Shown: positions 8,791 through 19,356 of the stretch, one piece after another
Numbering within the stretch: the stretch's first letter is position 1
Layout of the letters: each line of letters begins with the position of its first letter
Assembly: GCA_036676295.1 (NCBI GenBank)
Contig: JAKFDE010000005.1
Span: forward strand, 1-64,000
DNA: 64,000 nucleotides
Source of the DNA: UBA4416 sp036676295
GTDB lineage: Bacteria > Bacteroidota > Bacteroidia > B-17B0 > Aurantibacillaceae
Reading direction: 5' to 3'
Program-made: the position numbers and the translations under genes
Notes under the pieces: model-generated
Told to the model about the DNA's origin: nothing
What the model saw: the letters and a program-made list of their open reading frames with translations, nothing else
The model's database searches: none

Positions 8791-9933
8791 ATGAAATTAT
8801 TTGACGTATACCCACTATTTGACATCAATCCTGTTAAGGCACAAGGCTCTTATATCTGGGATGATGCAGGTGAAAAATATCTTGACTTCTATGGCGGACA
8901 TGCGGTCATCTCTATTGGTCATGGGCACCCACATTACATTAGAAAAATGGTTGAGCAGTTGTCTCAAATTGGGTTTTATTCCAATGCAGTGAAAATGCCT
9001 ATTCAGCAAGAGCTTGCACAAAAACTTGGAAAACTTTCAGGTTACGAGGACTACAACTTATTCTTGTGTAACTCCGGAACTGAAGCGAATGAAAATGCCA
9101 TTAAACTAGCGTCCTTTCATAATGGAAGAAAAAAAGTAATTGCCTTTACAAATTCCTTTCATGGAAGAACATCTCTATCATTAGGAGTAACAGATGACGC
9201 AAAACTTTCTGCGAACATAAATAAAGATCATGAAGTTGTTTTTGTTCCCTTAAATAATGAAGAGCAATTTTTAAATGCTATCAGTGATGACGTGTGTGCT
9301 GTTATCATCGAAGGTATACAAGGTGTTGGTGGTATTCAAATTCCTAATGATTCATTTTTGCAAACAATTCAAACTACTTGCGAAAAACATGGCGCTTTAT
9401 TTATTGTCGATGAAATTCAATCAGGTTACGGAAGAACAGGCAAATTTTTCTCACATCAATATGCAAATGTAACACCGCATTTAATTACAATAGCAAAAGG
9501 AATGGGAAATGGATTTCCTGTAGCCGGTGTACTTATTCACCCATTCATCAAAGCAAAACATGGTATGTTAGGGACAACCTTTGGAGGAAACTATTTAGCA
9601 TGTACTGCTTCATTGGCTGTATTAGATGTTATAGAAAAAGAACAACTCTTATCGAATGCAAAAGAGATAGGGAATTATTTAATAGAATCATTAACAAAAC
9701 TGAATGGCGTTAAAGAAGTAAGAGGCAACGGCTTAATGATTGGCATTGAAACAGAAGGCAACGCTGCAATAATAAGAAAACAATTACTGGAAGAGAAAAA
9801 CATATTTACAGGATACTCTTCTTCCAATAATACCATTCGTTTATTGCCACCGTTAAACATTAGCAAAATAGAAGCTGATAAATTTTTAACTGCCATTCAG
9901 AAAATATTACAAAACCAATTACAAACGATTTAA
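8791..9933 (+). CDS. argD: Acetylornithine/succinylornithine aminotransferase
   Basis: This 380-residue class III PLP-dependent aminotransferase makes acylornithine from the semialdehyde. The pyridoxal-binding lysine is K236 in TIAKGMGNG. The NSGTEANENAIKLA segment binds the cofactor phosphate, and VDEIQSGYGRTG carries the conserved Asp that contacts the pyridine nitrogen. Position between argC and argF' supports the arginine role rather than GABA or ornithine transamination. Length is normal for ArgD. The stop is 11 bases before the next start. Confidence 0.93.
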   Translation: MKLFDVYPLFDINPVKAQGSYIWDDAGEKYLDFYGGHAVISIGHGHPHYIRKMVEQLSQIGFYSNAVKMPIQQELAQKLGKLSGYEDYNLFLCNSGTEANENAIKLASFHNGRKKVIAFTNSFHGRTSLSLGVTDDAKLSANINKDHEVVFVPLNNEEQFLNAISDDVCAVIIEGIQGVGGIQIPNDSFLQTIQTTCEKHGALFIVDEIQSGYGRTGKFFSHQYANVTPHLITIAKGMGNGFPVAGVLIHPFIKAKHGMLGTTFGGNYLACTASLAVLDVIEKEQLLSNAKEIGNYLIESLTKLNGVKEVRGNGLMIGIETEGNAAIIRKQLLEEKNIFTGYSSSNNTIRLLPPLNISKIEADKFLTAIQKILQNQLQTI

Positions 9934-9944
9934 TAATATAGAGC

Positions 9945-10939
<995 letters not shown>

Positions 10940-10943
<4 letters not shown>

Positions 10944-11740
10944 CAAAAGAAAAATTAATTATAGTCAAAATTGGCGGACATGTGATTGATGATAAAGTCG
11001 CTTTAAAAAAGTTTCTGCAGCAATTTTCGGAAATAAAAGCCAATAAACTATTGGTTCATGGCGGAGGAAAGTTAGCAAGCGAATTAGCCAATAAACTAAA
11101 TATTCCGGTTGTCATGCATGAAGGCAAGAGGATTACAGATAAAGAAACGCTCGATATTACCACCATGGTATATGCAGGGCTAATAAATAAAACCATTGTG
11201 GCTCAATTACAATCTTTATCATGTAATGCCATAGGTTTATGTGGTACAGATGCTAATTGTATTAAAGCGAATAAACGCCCTGTATCCGAAATTGATTATG
11301 GTTTTGTTGGCGACATCAATGCAGACAGCATAAATACAAAATTTATTAGCGGATTATTGAAGCAAAAAATTACACCTGTTTTTTCAGCTATAACACATGA
11401 TGGGAAAAACAATTTATTAAATACCAATGCTGATACCATTGCATCGTATATATCAGTGGCTATGAGTCATATATATGATGTACAATTAGTATACTGTTTT
11501 GAAAAAAATGGCGTGTTGAAAAATGTAAACGATCAGCGGTCGCTTATTTCAAAAATAAATGAAGAACAATACCAAGTGTTAAAAGAAGAAGGAATCATTC
11601 ACTCCGGTATGATCCCAAAATTAGACAATGCCTTCAAAGCACTATATCAAGGAGTAAATTCCATACACATTGGAAATTCAAACTATTTACTAGAATTATT
11701 AAAAACACAACAACATGCAGGTACAATCCTCTATAACTAA
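10940..11740 (+). CDS. argB: N-acylglutamate kinase
   Basis: The 266-residue amino acid kinase family protein has KIGGHVID (8-15) for the phosphate-binding lysine and glycines, and LVHGGGKLA (about 38-46) for the substrate. It phosphorylates acylglutamate, normally the feedback-inhibited step. The ATG overlaps the argF' stop by four bases. The 3' end overlaps the next gene by 26 bases. The short N-terminus lacks the helix that in some bacteria forms the arginine-sensitive hexamer, so feedback inhibition may be weak here; that is an inference. Confidence 0.93.
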
Positions 11741-12806
11741 AGAAATAAGTTTATCAAAATTACAAAACGGGGCGGTTGATTTATTGAAAGAATTGATCTG
11801 TATTCCTTCCTTTAGCAAGGAAGAAGATAAAACAGCAGACTTACTAAAAAAATGTTTAACTCTTAATAAAATTAAAACACACCAAAAATTAAATAATGTA
11901 TGGGCATACAATAAATATTTTGATCCGTCAAAACCAAACATTTTATTAAACTCACACCATGATACGGTGAAGCCAAATTCGGGCTATACGCTTAATCCGT
12001 TTTATCCTGGTATAAGAGATGAGAAACTATATGGCCTGGGAAGCAATGATGCCGGTGGATGTTTAGTGTCGTTATTAAGTACTTTTATATTTTTTTATAA
12101 TAAAAAAGATCTGGCTTATAATATCATTTTTGCCGCAACTGCAGAAGAAGAGATTTCCGGATCTAATGGTGTGGCTTGCATTTTAAATGATCTTCCTGAA
12201 ATTGATTTTGCTATTGTAGGTGAACCAACTCAAATGCACTTAGCTATTGCTGAAAAAGGATTAATGGTATTGGATTGTAACGTCATTGGTAAATCGGGAC
12301 ATGCTGCAAGAGAAGAAGGTGACAATGCTATATACAAAGCATTAAAAGATATTTTATGGTTTAAAGAATATCAGTTTCCTAAAGTATCTGAAACATTGGG
12401 GCCAATCAAAATGAGTGTTACGATGGTTAATGCCGGATCACAACACAATGTGGTTCCTGCTGAATGTAAATTTACAGTTGACATAAGAACAACAGATTGT
12501 TATAACAATGAAGATATTTTAGAAGTGATCAAAAAAAATGTGAGTTGCGAAATCACTCCTCGTTCTTTTCATTTACAACCTTCGTCCATATCACCTGAAC
12601 ATCCGGTAGTAAAAGCAGGTATTGCTTTAGGAAGAAACACCTATGGTTCACCAACCACTAGTGATCAGGCCTTGATGCCTTTCCCTAGTTTAAAATTAGG
12701 TCCCGGAGATTCGGCGCGTTCACATATGGCCGATGAATTTATTTATGTGAACGAAATAAAAGAGGGCATTGAACTCTATATAAAATTATTAAAACAAATT
12801 ATGTAA
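11715..12806 (+). CDS. argE: M20 family acylornithine/acylcitrulline deacylase
   Basis: The 363-residue zinc peptidase-type enzyme carries H81-x-D83, D112 and the EEE group at 144-146, which match metal ligands and catalytic Glu of the M20 ArgE/DapE family. It should remove the acyl group from acylcitrulline or acylornithine before the ArgG step. The start chosen (ATG 11715) lies inside argB. One base separates its stop codon from the argH start, so coupling is likely. ArgE versus DapE cannot be separated by sequence alone, but the operon decides for arginine. Confidence 0.9.
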   Translation: MQVQSSITKEISLSKLQNGAVDLLKELICIPSFSKEEDKTADLLKKCLTLNKIKTHQKLNNVWAYNKYFDPSKPNILLNSHHDTVKPNSGYTLNPFYPGIRDEKLYGLGSNDAGGCLVSLLSTFIFFYNKKDLAYNIIFAATAEEEISGSNGVACILNDLPEIDFAIVGEPTQMHLAIAEKGLMVLDCNVIGKSGHAAREEGDNAIYKALKDILWFKEYQFPKVSETLGPIKMSVTMVNAGSQHNVVPAECKFTVDIRTTDCYNNEDILEVIKKNVSCEITPRSFHLQPSSISPEHPVVKAGIALGRNTYGSPTTSDQALMPFPSLKLGPGDSARSHMADEFIYVNEIKEGIELYIKLLKQIM

Positions 12807-12807
12807 G

Positions 12808-14124
12808 ATGGCAACAAAATTGTGGGAAAAGAAAACGACAAAAACTCCTATTTGGTTAGAAGAGTTTACCGTAGGTAATGATAAAGTATTAGATCTGGAA
12901 TTAGCTGAATTTGATGTGATAGGCTCTATTGCCCATACTGCCATGTTAGCAGAAACAGGCTTTATTACAAAAGAAGAATTTGCCTCATTAAAAAAAGAAT
13001 TAAACTTAATTTTCAAAAAAATTAAAGCAAAAAATTTTTTGATTGAAAATGGTGTAGAAGATATTCATTCGCAAATTGAATTAGAACTGACTAAAAAATT
13101 GGGCGAAACAGGAAAGAAAATTCATACTGCCAGATCAAGAAACGATCAGGTTTTATTAGATATTAAATTATACTCTAAACATAAAATTCAGGAAACAGTT
13201 TTAAAGACTGAAACATTATTTAATTTATTGATCAGTTTAAGCAATAAGCATAAAAAAGTGTTAATGCCTGGCTATACACATTTCCAGGCAGCTATGCCTT
13301 CTTCTTTTGGTTTATGGTTTGGTAGTTATGCCGAAAGTTTGTGCGATGATTTGGAAATGTTATACGGAGCATACAATGTAGTTAACAGAAATCCATTAGG
13401 ATCAGGTGCCGGTTATGGATCTTCATTGCCCATCAATAGAAATTATACTACTGAAGCTCTGGATTTCGAAAGCATGAATTACAATGTGGTGTATGCTCAA
13501 ATGACCAGAGGAAAAACCGAAAAAACAGTTTGTATGGCCATTGCTTGCATTGCTTCTACTCTTTCAAAATTAGCAATGGATGTTTGCTTATACAATTCTC
13601 AAAACTTTGGCTTTGTTACCTTTCCTTCGCATTTAACTACAGGAAGCAGCATCATGCCGCATAAAAAAAATCCGGACGTGTTTGAGTTGATCAGAGCTAA
13701 ATGCAACCGTTTACAGGCTTTGCCTAATGAGCTAACATTATTGATCAATAATTTACCTTCAGGTTATCATAGAGATATGCAGTTAACCAAAGATATTTTA
13801 TTTCCGGCGTTTAAAGAATTACACGATTGTTTATTTGCCTGTGTTGAAATGCTGAAAGAAATTCAGATTACAAAAAATATTTTACAGGATAAAAAGTACG
13901 AATTACTATTTAGTGTAGAAGCGGTAAATAAACTTGTAGAGAATGGCTTGCCATTTAGAGAAGCATATAAACTTATTGGTGAAAAAATAGATGCTAATGC
14001 TTTTCAATTTGATAGTGACTTGAACCATACACACGAAGGCAGTATCGGTAATTTAATGAATGGTGAGATCAAAAAAAGATTTGAAATCTTAGCTGTAAAG
14101 TTTAAACAGAATTATAGAGGTTAG
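12808..14124 (+). CDS. argH: Argininosuccinate lyase
   Basis: The 438-residue protein is the last enzyme of arginine synthesis and splits argininosuccinate to arginine and fumarate. The signature GSSIMPHKKNP starts at G279, with the catalytic serine loop. HTARSRNDQ near residue 107 is the ASL-specific substrate motif, and distinguishes it from PurB at 3235. It ends the operon, 12 bases before the convergent MBOAT gene. I see no terminator in that gap. Confidence 0.96.
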   Translation: MATKLWEKKTTKTPIWLEEFTVGNDKVLDLELAEFDVIGSIAHTAMLAETGFITKEEFASLKKELNLIFKKIKAKNFLIENGVEDIHSQIELELTKKLGETGKKIHTARSRNDQVLLDIKLYSKHKIQETVLKTETLFNLLISLSNKHKKVLMPGYTHFQAAMPSSFGLWFGSYAESLCDDLEMLYGAYNVVNRNPLGSGAGYGSSLPINRNYTTEALDFESMNYNVVYAQMTRGKTEKTVCMAIACIASTLSKLAMDVCLYNSQNFGFVTFPSHLTTGSSIMPHKKNPDVFELIRAKCNRLQALPNELTLLINNLPSGYHRDMQLTKDILFPAFKELHDCLFACVEMLKEIQITKNILQDKKYELLFSVEAVNKLVENGLPFREAYKLIGEKIDANAFQFDSDLNHTHEGSIGNLMNGEIKKRFEILAVKFKQNYRG

Positions 14125-14136
14125 AATTGCTCTCCC

Positions 14137-15801
14137 TTAAAACTGAAAATAAATAAAGGGTTGCATATCGCCACTTACTAATTGATAAATACAAAACACG
14201 CAAACCACTACCACAGCGCTCATGGCTGGCAGTGGCAGTTCTGAAAAATATGATCTGTATCTTTCCTTAAAGCTTTCCGGAATCCAATGGATCAAATAGC
14301 CTAAAAGGATCACTGCAAATACCACAGCATAGCCTCTGATGATGCCAAAAGTCAATTCTAATCCTAAATGATTTTTTATTCTATCAAAAATTAAACTAAC
14401 GGTCTCCAAACTATCGCTTCTAAAAAAAATACGTGTAAAACTGATAAACGTTAAGGTAATGAAAACCATCATCGCTTTTACCCAAAAAGAATTATTGTCT
14501 TTAAATGGAGAGATCTTTAACCATAACTTATGGATGATCAAACCTAAACCATTTAATCCCCCCCAAATAATAAATAGCCAGGAACTCCCGTGCCAAAAGC
14601 CTCCCAGCAACATGGTTACCAATAAATTAATATTGGTGTTTATACTTTGTTTTACTTTTGGGAAGAAATAAGCTAATAACACAATAACAATTGCAATAAA
14701 TAACAACACTAAGAGCAACCATAATTTACCGGTAAGCAATACTAAAACAATTGATAAAAAGGCAATACAGATATAAGAACCAATTGTCCCGGATTTATTT
14801 CCTCCTAAGGGAATGTATAAATAATCTTTTAACCAGGTTGATAAGGATATGTGCCAACGTTTCCAAAACTCACTCACGTCCTGTGCTTTGTAAGGCGATT
14901 TAAAGTTGGTTTTTAATCGATAGCCTAATAATAAAGCCACGCCAATGGCAATATCTGTGTAACCACTAAAATCTGCATAGATCTGTAATGAGTAACCAAA
15001 AATACCGAAGATGGTTTCTACACCGGAGTAATAAGTCGGGCTATCAAAAATACGATCAACATAATTCACACCAATATAATCGGCTAATATTTTTTTTCCT
15101 AAACCATTCAATATCCAAAAAATAGCAAAGCCAAATTCTTTACGGGTTAAATTATATGGCTGATAAATTTGATATAAAAATTCATTGGCTTTTACAATTG
15201 GCCCAGCCACTAAGTGAGGAAAGAAGCATACAAAGAACCCATAATCAAAAACAGATTTCACAGGCTCAATTTTCTTTCGATACATATCAATCGTATACGA
15301 AATAGATTGAAACGTAAAGAACGACACGCCCACCGGCAAGATCAATTTATCGAGCGGATCGCTGGTTGTAAAAAAAGTATTACTAAATTGTGTGAAATAA
15401 TTAAAAAAATGAATATCAGAGCCAGCCATTTGATTCACGCTCTCCACAAAGAAATACGCATACTTAAAATAACACAACAAGGTTAAATTAAGGATCATAC
15501 TGATGGTTAAATAGAATTTCTTTTTTCGAACAGAATCTGTTTTAAAAATGAGCCTACCCCAATTATAATCACTGATAATGGTAAAGATGAGAAGAAGTAA
15601 AAAGATGCCACTAGTTTTATAATAAAAGAAAAAACTAACGGCTAACAAAAAAATAGTGCGAAGTGTATTCTTCTTATAGATTAAAGAATAAATTGCTAGC
15701 ACCACAGCAAAAAATCCCCAAAAATACAATTGGGTAAAAATAACCGGCTGTCCTTTGGTATAAAGAAACCAGGATTTTAAATATGTGAGGATATCATTCA
15801 T
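14137..15801 (-). CDS. MBOAT family membrane-bound O-acyltransferase (AlgI/DltB-like)
   Basis: The 554-residue protein has about ten to twelve membrane helices. Catalytic histidine H404 lies in GGFWHGSSW. The conserved EFWKRWHISLSTW block (about 311-323, H317) is the second MBOAT signature. AlgI- and DltB-type enzymes pass acyl groups across the membrane to polysaccharide or teichoic acid. The two SGNH proteins that follow on the same strand suggest a complete transfer chain, as in algIJX-type loci. The acceptor polymer is unknown. The start is ATG 15801. Confidence 0.92.
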   Translation of the reverse strand: MNDILTYLKSWFLYTKGQPVIFTQLYFWGFFAVVLAIYSLIYKKNTLRTIFLLAVSFFFYYKTSGIFLLLLIFTIISDYNWGRLIFKTDSVRKKKFYLTISMILNLTLLCYFKYAYFFVESVNQMAGSDIHFFNYFTQFSNTFFTTSDPLDKLILPVGVSFFTFQSISYTIDMYRKKIEPVKSVFDYGFFVCFFPHLVAGPIVKANEFLYQIYQPYNLTRKEFGFAIFWILNGLGKKILADYIGVNYVDRIFDSPTYYSGVETIFGIFGYSLQIYADFSGYTDIAIGVALLLGYRLKTNFKSPYKAQDVSEFWKRWHISLSTWLKDYLYIPLGGNKSGTIGSYICIAFLSIVLVLLTGKLWLLLVLLFIAIVIVLLAYFFPKVKQSINTNINLLVTMLLGGFWHGSSWLFIIWGGLNGLGLIIHKLWLKISPFKDNNSFWVKAMMVFITLTFISFTRIFFRSDSLETVSLIFDRIKNHLGLELTFGIIRGYAVVFAVILLGYLIHWIPESFKERYRSYFSELPLPAMSAVVVVCVFCIYQLVSGDMQPFIYFQF

Positions 15802-15802
15802 T

Positions 15803-15870
15803 TTAGATGTGAGAAGTTAGATGTGAGAAGTTAGACAATCTCATATCTCATTTCTAAAATCTCATTTCTA
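15803..15870. repeat. Tandem direct repeats between the SGNH and MBOAT genes
   Basis: TTAGATGTGAGAAG occurs twice in tandem (15803-15816 and 15817-15830) and is followed by a TTAGA remnant. ATCTCATTTCTA then occurs twice (15845-15856 and 15859-15870), the second copy running over the stop codon of the SGNH gene. The two blocks are roughly inverse complements, so the transcript may fold. Confidence 0.7.
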
Positions 15871-17106
15871 TTTTACTTTACTATTATACCTATAACTCCT
15901 ATCAATGGCTTCAAACATTAAACCTGCTAATAGCTTGTAACCGCGTCCATTAAAATGCACTCTGTCTTTTGCCGCTAAGCCTGCTTTATACCATTTGTAC
16001 ATCGATTTATAACCTCCCATTACCGCATACAGATCATACACAGCTCCGTTGTGTTTTTCCATCAACTCATACGCAGCTTCCTGAGCTTTTATGGGGCGCT
16101 TATTGGGCGTTTTACGGCGAATAAAATTGTCGGTTGTGGTATTAAATAGAAACACACAATTAGGAGAAGCTATTTTTATCAACGATACTAAACTATCATA
16201 GTTCGCCATAAATTTTTCTTTAGAAAAATTCATATCATGTGTATCGTTTACTCCTATTGAAAAAATAACCAGATCAGGCGGAATCGTTGCTAATTCATCT
16301 ACAAACGACTGACACCGTAAATAAGAAGAAGTACTCGCGCCGTTTACGCCAATGGCCGCGTAATAAAATCCTGGATTAGGATTTTCAATACTAAAACCTT
16401 TGAGCATAAAATCTCTGATAATAGTGTCTTTTCTAACTAAATTAAAGTTAATAGAATCAATAAAAGTTTCAAATACAAACTCCGTATATCCTTCTCTCTT
16501 AAAATCTTTTCTTACAAAATTTTGACCTACTTGATTGGCAATAGAAAATTCGAAACTTGGATTGAAATTATGATAGATTCTTAATGAATTAAACGTTTGA
16601 TGATGATTGTTTTTCAATAAATTAAATCCAAAGGTATTAGCGCTATCGTTAGTGATTCCCGCCATTCCTGCCATTCCCAAATTATCACACATTTCTTTTG
16701 CCAAAGCACTTCTCTTCCTGATCCAATTACCGGTAGTAAATGATTTAAAAAAATGTGGGCTATTGGTTTTCACAATTTTAAATGGAAAAATAAAGGTGCC
16801 GCCACCATTAAATTTTCCAATATCCTGAAAACCATCCATCAATACTTCTGTCCAAAAACCGGCTTGTATATGTGACCCTCCAAAATGAACCACTGTTACT
16901 TTTTTTCTTTTACCTTCTCTTAATTCATCGATCTTTTTATAAAAGTTCATGAACTGAGAACTATCCTTGCTAAAATATAGTTTGCTTTGCTTAAGATTGA
17001 CAAAAGAAGGAGCTTGTGAAACAGATATAAGATATAAGAAACAAGACATAACCCCTGTTAAAACTAATCCTGATATCTTTACGCCAACTCTTTTATCCTT
17101 CATCAT
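15868..17106 (-). CDS. SGNH/GDSL-like hydrolase, probable O-acetylation partner (first copy)
   Basis: The 412-residue protein has an N-terminal membrane anchor or signal (about 10-30). The nucleophile is S78 in FGGSHIQAG. The usual Asp before the serine (GDS) is replaced by Gly here. D381 and H384 in DRVHFNGRG supply the rest of the triad. A SIGVNDTHD block provides the Asn of the SGNH family. Export and action in the periplasm on an acyl transfer chain are inferred from the adjacent MBOAT gene. It is 66 bases upstream of that gene on the same strand. Esterase activity is the alternative. Confidence 0.8.
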   Translation of the reverse strand: MMKDKRVGVKISGLVLTGVMSCFLYLISVSQAPSFVNLKQSKLYFSKDSSQFMNFYKKIDELREGKRKKVTVVHFGGSHIQAGFWTEVLMDGFQDIGKFNGGGTFIFPFKIVKTNSPHFFKSFTTGNWIRKRSALAKEMCDNLGMAGMAGITNDSANTFGFNLLKNNHHQTFNSLRIYHNFNPSFEFSIANQVGQNFVRKDFKREGYTEFVFETFIDSINFNLVRKDTIIRDFMLKGFSIENPNPGFYYAAIGVNGASTSSYLRCQSFVDELATIPPDLVIFSIGVNDTHDMNFSKEKFMANYDSLVSLIKIASPNCVFLFNTTTDNFIRRKTPNKRPIKAQEAAYELMEKHNGAVYDLYAVMGGYKSMYKWYKAGLAAKDRVHFNGRGYKLLAGLMFEAIDRSYRYNSKVK

Positions 17107-17131
17107 TTATCTTGTATCTAAAAATTTAAAC

Positions 17132-18580
17132 TTACTTCTTGTTCTTCACAAATGCATTGTAATCATTTATTAATGATGTGTATAATAACACTGCTATTTT
17201 ACGCGCACCACCAGAACTAAAATGTATATAATCTTTAGCTGCTACACCCTGCTCTACCCAGGTAACCATACTATTTTTTCCGCCCATACAATTGTACATG
17301 TCAAAAAAAGCGCAATCCATATCAAAGGCTGTTTTCTTAATAGCATCGCGTAAATTTTCTAATTGTGGATGAGTCACATACTCTGTTCCTTCTTTCACAC
17401 TCATATCCGCAGGGCCAATTACTAAAATAGAAGCCTGTGGTGCTATTTTTTTTATCGTTGCAATTTGAGATTTTAAATACCCACCAAAATTATCAGCTTG
17501 TTCTTTAGTAGTAATGTATGGTAATGAGTTTCCACCAAACTGAAGTATGATCAATTTCGTATTTAAATAATCGTAAAATGATTTTAATTGCGAATAATTA
17601 ATTTGATTGAAAAAAGTTCCTGAACTTCCTCTGAGTCCCATATTGTCAACCATCACACCTTTTCCGCCCTCCAAAGAAACACCATAAAAATCAGGACTGT
17701 CCTTTCCTTTGAATTTAAATTCATGTAATAACGCGCTTTGGTTTAAATTAAATTCTTTGATATTAAAATTGCCGCCAGCTAATAAAGAATCTGAATTATT
17801 CAACGAACCATTTTCATAGAGCTCTACATGAGTTTTAGTTTGTGCGCCACCATAAAATAATTTTATTTTTCGGTAGGCTGCTGCCTTTGGGCCTCCATTT
17901 TTGCTGGTTACAATTTTTACCCAAGCCGATTTGTGTTGAGTCGTATCAGCAACAGTACAGTATGCGCAGTAACGTGTAATACTAGCTAAAGCTCCAAAAT
18001 TATTATGCTTCACTCGTTTATCTTTTCCTGCAAAAGCCTGATAACGGTCCCATCCTTGGCTCCACGAAATTTTATTAACCACGCTAGGTGCAACCGGCAT
18101 AAAAGAAATCAAGCCAGGGCCTTCACCTCCAAATTGATTTTGAAGTTTTAATCGTATATAATCACTGATACGATCGCCTTCAATTTGAGAATCGCCATAA
18201 TGTAAGATACGAATGCTTTTATCTTCATTAGAAAGATTAGCTAATGAATTAAAAAAGTTAGCTAACGCTGTTTTAGAGGTGTTTTTATATTGAATACTGG
18301 TGTTTAATTTGATCGTACTATCTTTTAACTCAATTTCTTTTACAGTCGAAGAATCCGTTCCATTATCGCCCTCTTTATCTTCTGCATCAGCTAAGGCAAT
18401 AATATTAGAAATGTCTGTTTTAGTTTCTTTCTTTTCTAAAAACAGCTTTTTAAACGTTGGAAAATTTATGGACAATTTGTCATTCACACGAATTCCGTTT
18501 TCCGGAAAAACCAACGTAATGATTCCCAACATTAAAAATGTGAGAATAATAAATGACAGTGTATGAAATGGTTTTTGCAA
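17132..18580 (-). CDS. SGNH/GDSL-like hydrolase, probable O-acetylation partner (second copy)
   Basis: The 482-residue protein has a membrane helix near the N-terminus (about 8-25), then an Asp/Glu-rich linker. The nucleophile is S131 in YGDSQIEG. D450 and H453 in KDYIHFSSG complete the triad, and QFGGNS gives the SGNH block III. It is 25 bases upstream of the second SGNH gene. The start used is TTG (18580), which keeps the whole helix; the first ATG (18532) would cut it. It differs from its neighbour by keeping the GDS motif, so the two may handle different steps of O-acylation. Confidence 0.75.
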   Translation of the reverse strand: MQKPFHTLSFIILTFLMLGIITLVFPENGIRVNDKLSINFPTFKKLFLEKKETKTDISNIIALADAEDKEGDNGTDSSTVKEIELKDSTIKLNTSIQYKNTSKTALANFFNSLANLSNEDKSIRILHYGDSQIEGDRISDYIRLKLQNQFGGEGPGLISFMPVAPSVVNKISWSQGWDRYQAFAGKDKRVKHNNFGALASITRYCAYCTVADTTQHKSAWVKIVTSKNGGPKAAAYRKIKLFYGGAQTKTHVELYENGSLNNSDSLLAGGNFNIKEFNLNQSALLHEFKFKGKDSPDFYGVSLEGGKGVMVDNMGLRGSSGTFFNQINYSQLKSFYDYLNTKLIILQFGGNSLPYITTKEQADNFGGYLKSQIATIKKIAPQASILVIGPADMSVKEGTEYVTHPQLENLRDAIKKTAFDMDCAFFDMYNCMGGKNSMVTWVEQGVAAKDYIHFSSGGARKIAVLLYTSLINDYNAFVKNKK

Positions 18581-18735
18581 AGTTCTTTTTAAAAGAGCAA
18601 GATGAGGAATTTTTTAGCGTGGTAATACAGAAGCACAATTAGTTTTTCACAAAACCAATGTAGATAATTAGGCTAGCTTGGGGTAAACTGTTCCTAAAGT
18701 TTGTTTGTTTTTTAAAAGTATTGTAATTTAACGTT

Positions 18736-19128
18736 ATGGAATTACCTAAGGATATTGAGGTTCAAACGGCGGGCATTATGACTGCCTGGGTGCAAGAACC
18801 TGGTATCATGAGAGGAATTTGCTTAAAAAACATTCCTTGTTCAAAGGAAAATTTAGAAAAAACAGTAGCGCTTTGGAAAAAATTAGCGGGTGATCAAAAA
18901 ATCTGTTTTTTGATCGATATAACCCATGTTTTACCGCCCGATAAAGAAGCCAGAGAGTATGCCGAAATTCAGCAAAATGCTATCATAAAAGCTTACGCTA
19001 TGGTTACCCGTTCTGCCTTAGGGCGTATGGTTGCTAATGTGTTTTTCAGTTTGAAACCTCCTCCATACCCTATTAAATTATTTAGTAATGAAAAAGACGC
19101 TAGAAATTGGTTAACCCAATATCTCTAA
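18736..19128 (+). CDS. Small STAS/SpoIIAA-like protein of unknown role
   Basis: This 130-residue cytosolic protein has no signal peptide or membrane segment. A central CFLIDITHVLPPDKEAREY stretch and the C-terminal FSNEKDARNWL resemble the SpoIIAA/STAS-like small proteins of Bacteroidota (strand-helix alternation with the helix after the strand). I do not recognise a binding residue or catalytic site. It stands alone between the divergent SGNH gene and trigger factor. The family call is tentative. Confidence 0.5.
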   Translation: MELPKDIEVQTAGIMTAWVQEPGIMRGICLKNIPCSKENLEKTVALWKKLAGDQKICFLIDITHVLPPDKEAREYAEIQQNAIIKAYAMVTRSALGRMVANVFFSLKPPPYPIKLFSNEKDARNWLTQYL

Positions 19129-19295
19129 TTAACAAGTTTAGTTTTTTCTTTTATTTTTTATACTTTTTCGTCAAAAACAATTAAACAATTAGCTGTAAAT
19201 CAATTAGTTATAAAACACTCTATCTTAACTGGCAACTTTTCAAATTTTTAACTGTTGATCCTCTATTATTTTGTGCAAAAAGCCAAGATAAATCA

Positions 19296-19325
19296 TTGAT
19301 TTTTAGCTAAAATCCCGTATTTTTG
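19296..19325 (+). promoter_or_regulatory. Promoter of trigger factor gene
   Basis: TTG at 19296-19298, a 19-base spacer, and TATTTTTG at 19318-19325 match the Bacteroidota -33/-7 pattern. The transcript would begin near 19332, about 25 bases before the tig ATG. The remaining intergenic DNA from 19129 is A/T-rich with no gene seen. Confidence 0.6.
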
Positions 19326-19356
19326 CACCCCTTATAATTTTTAAGAAAAAATCGAA

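Noticed and set aside
8801..9021. Alternative ORFs on both strands at the argD start
   Set aside because: The ArgD frame is complete and carries all motifs; these are shadows.
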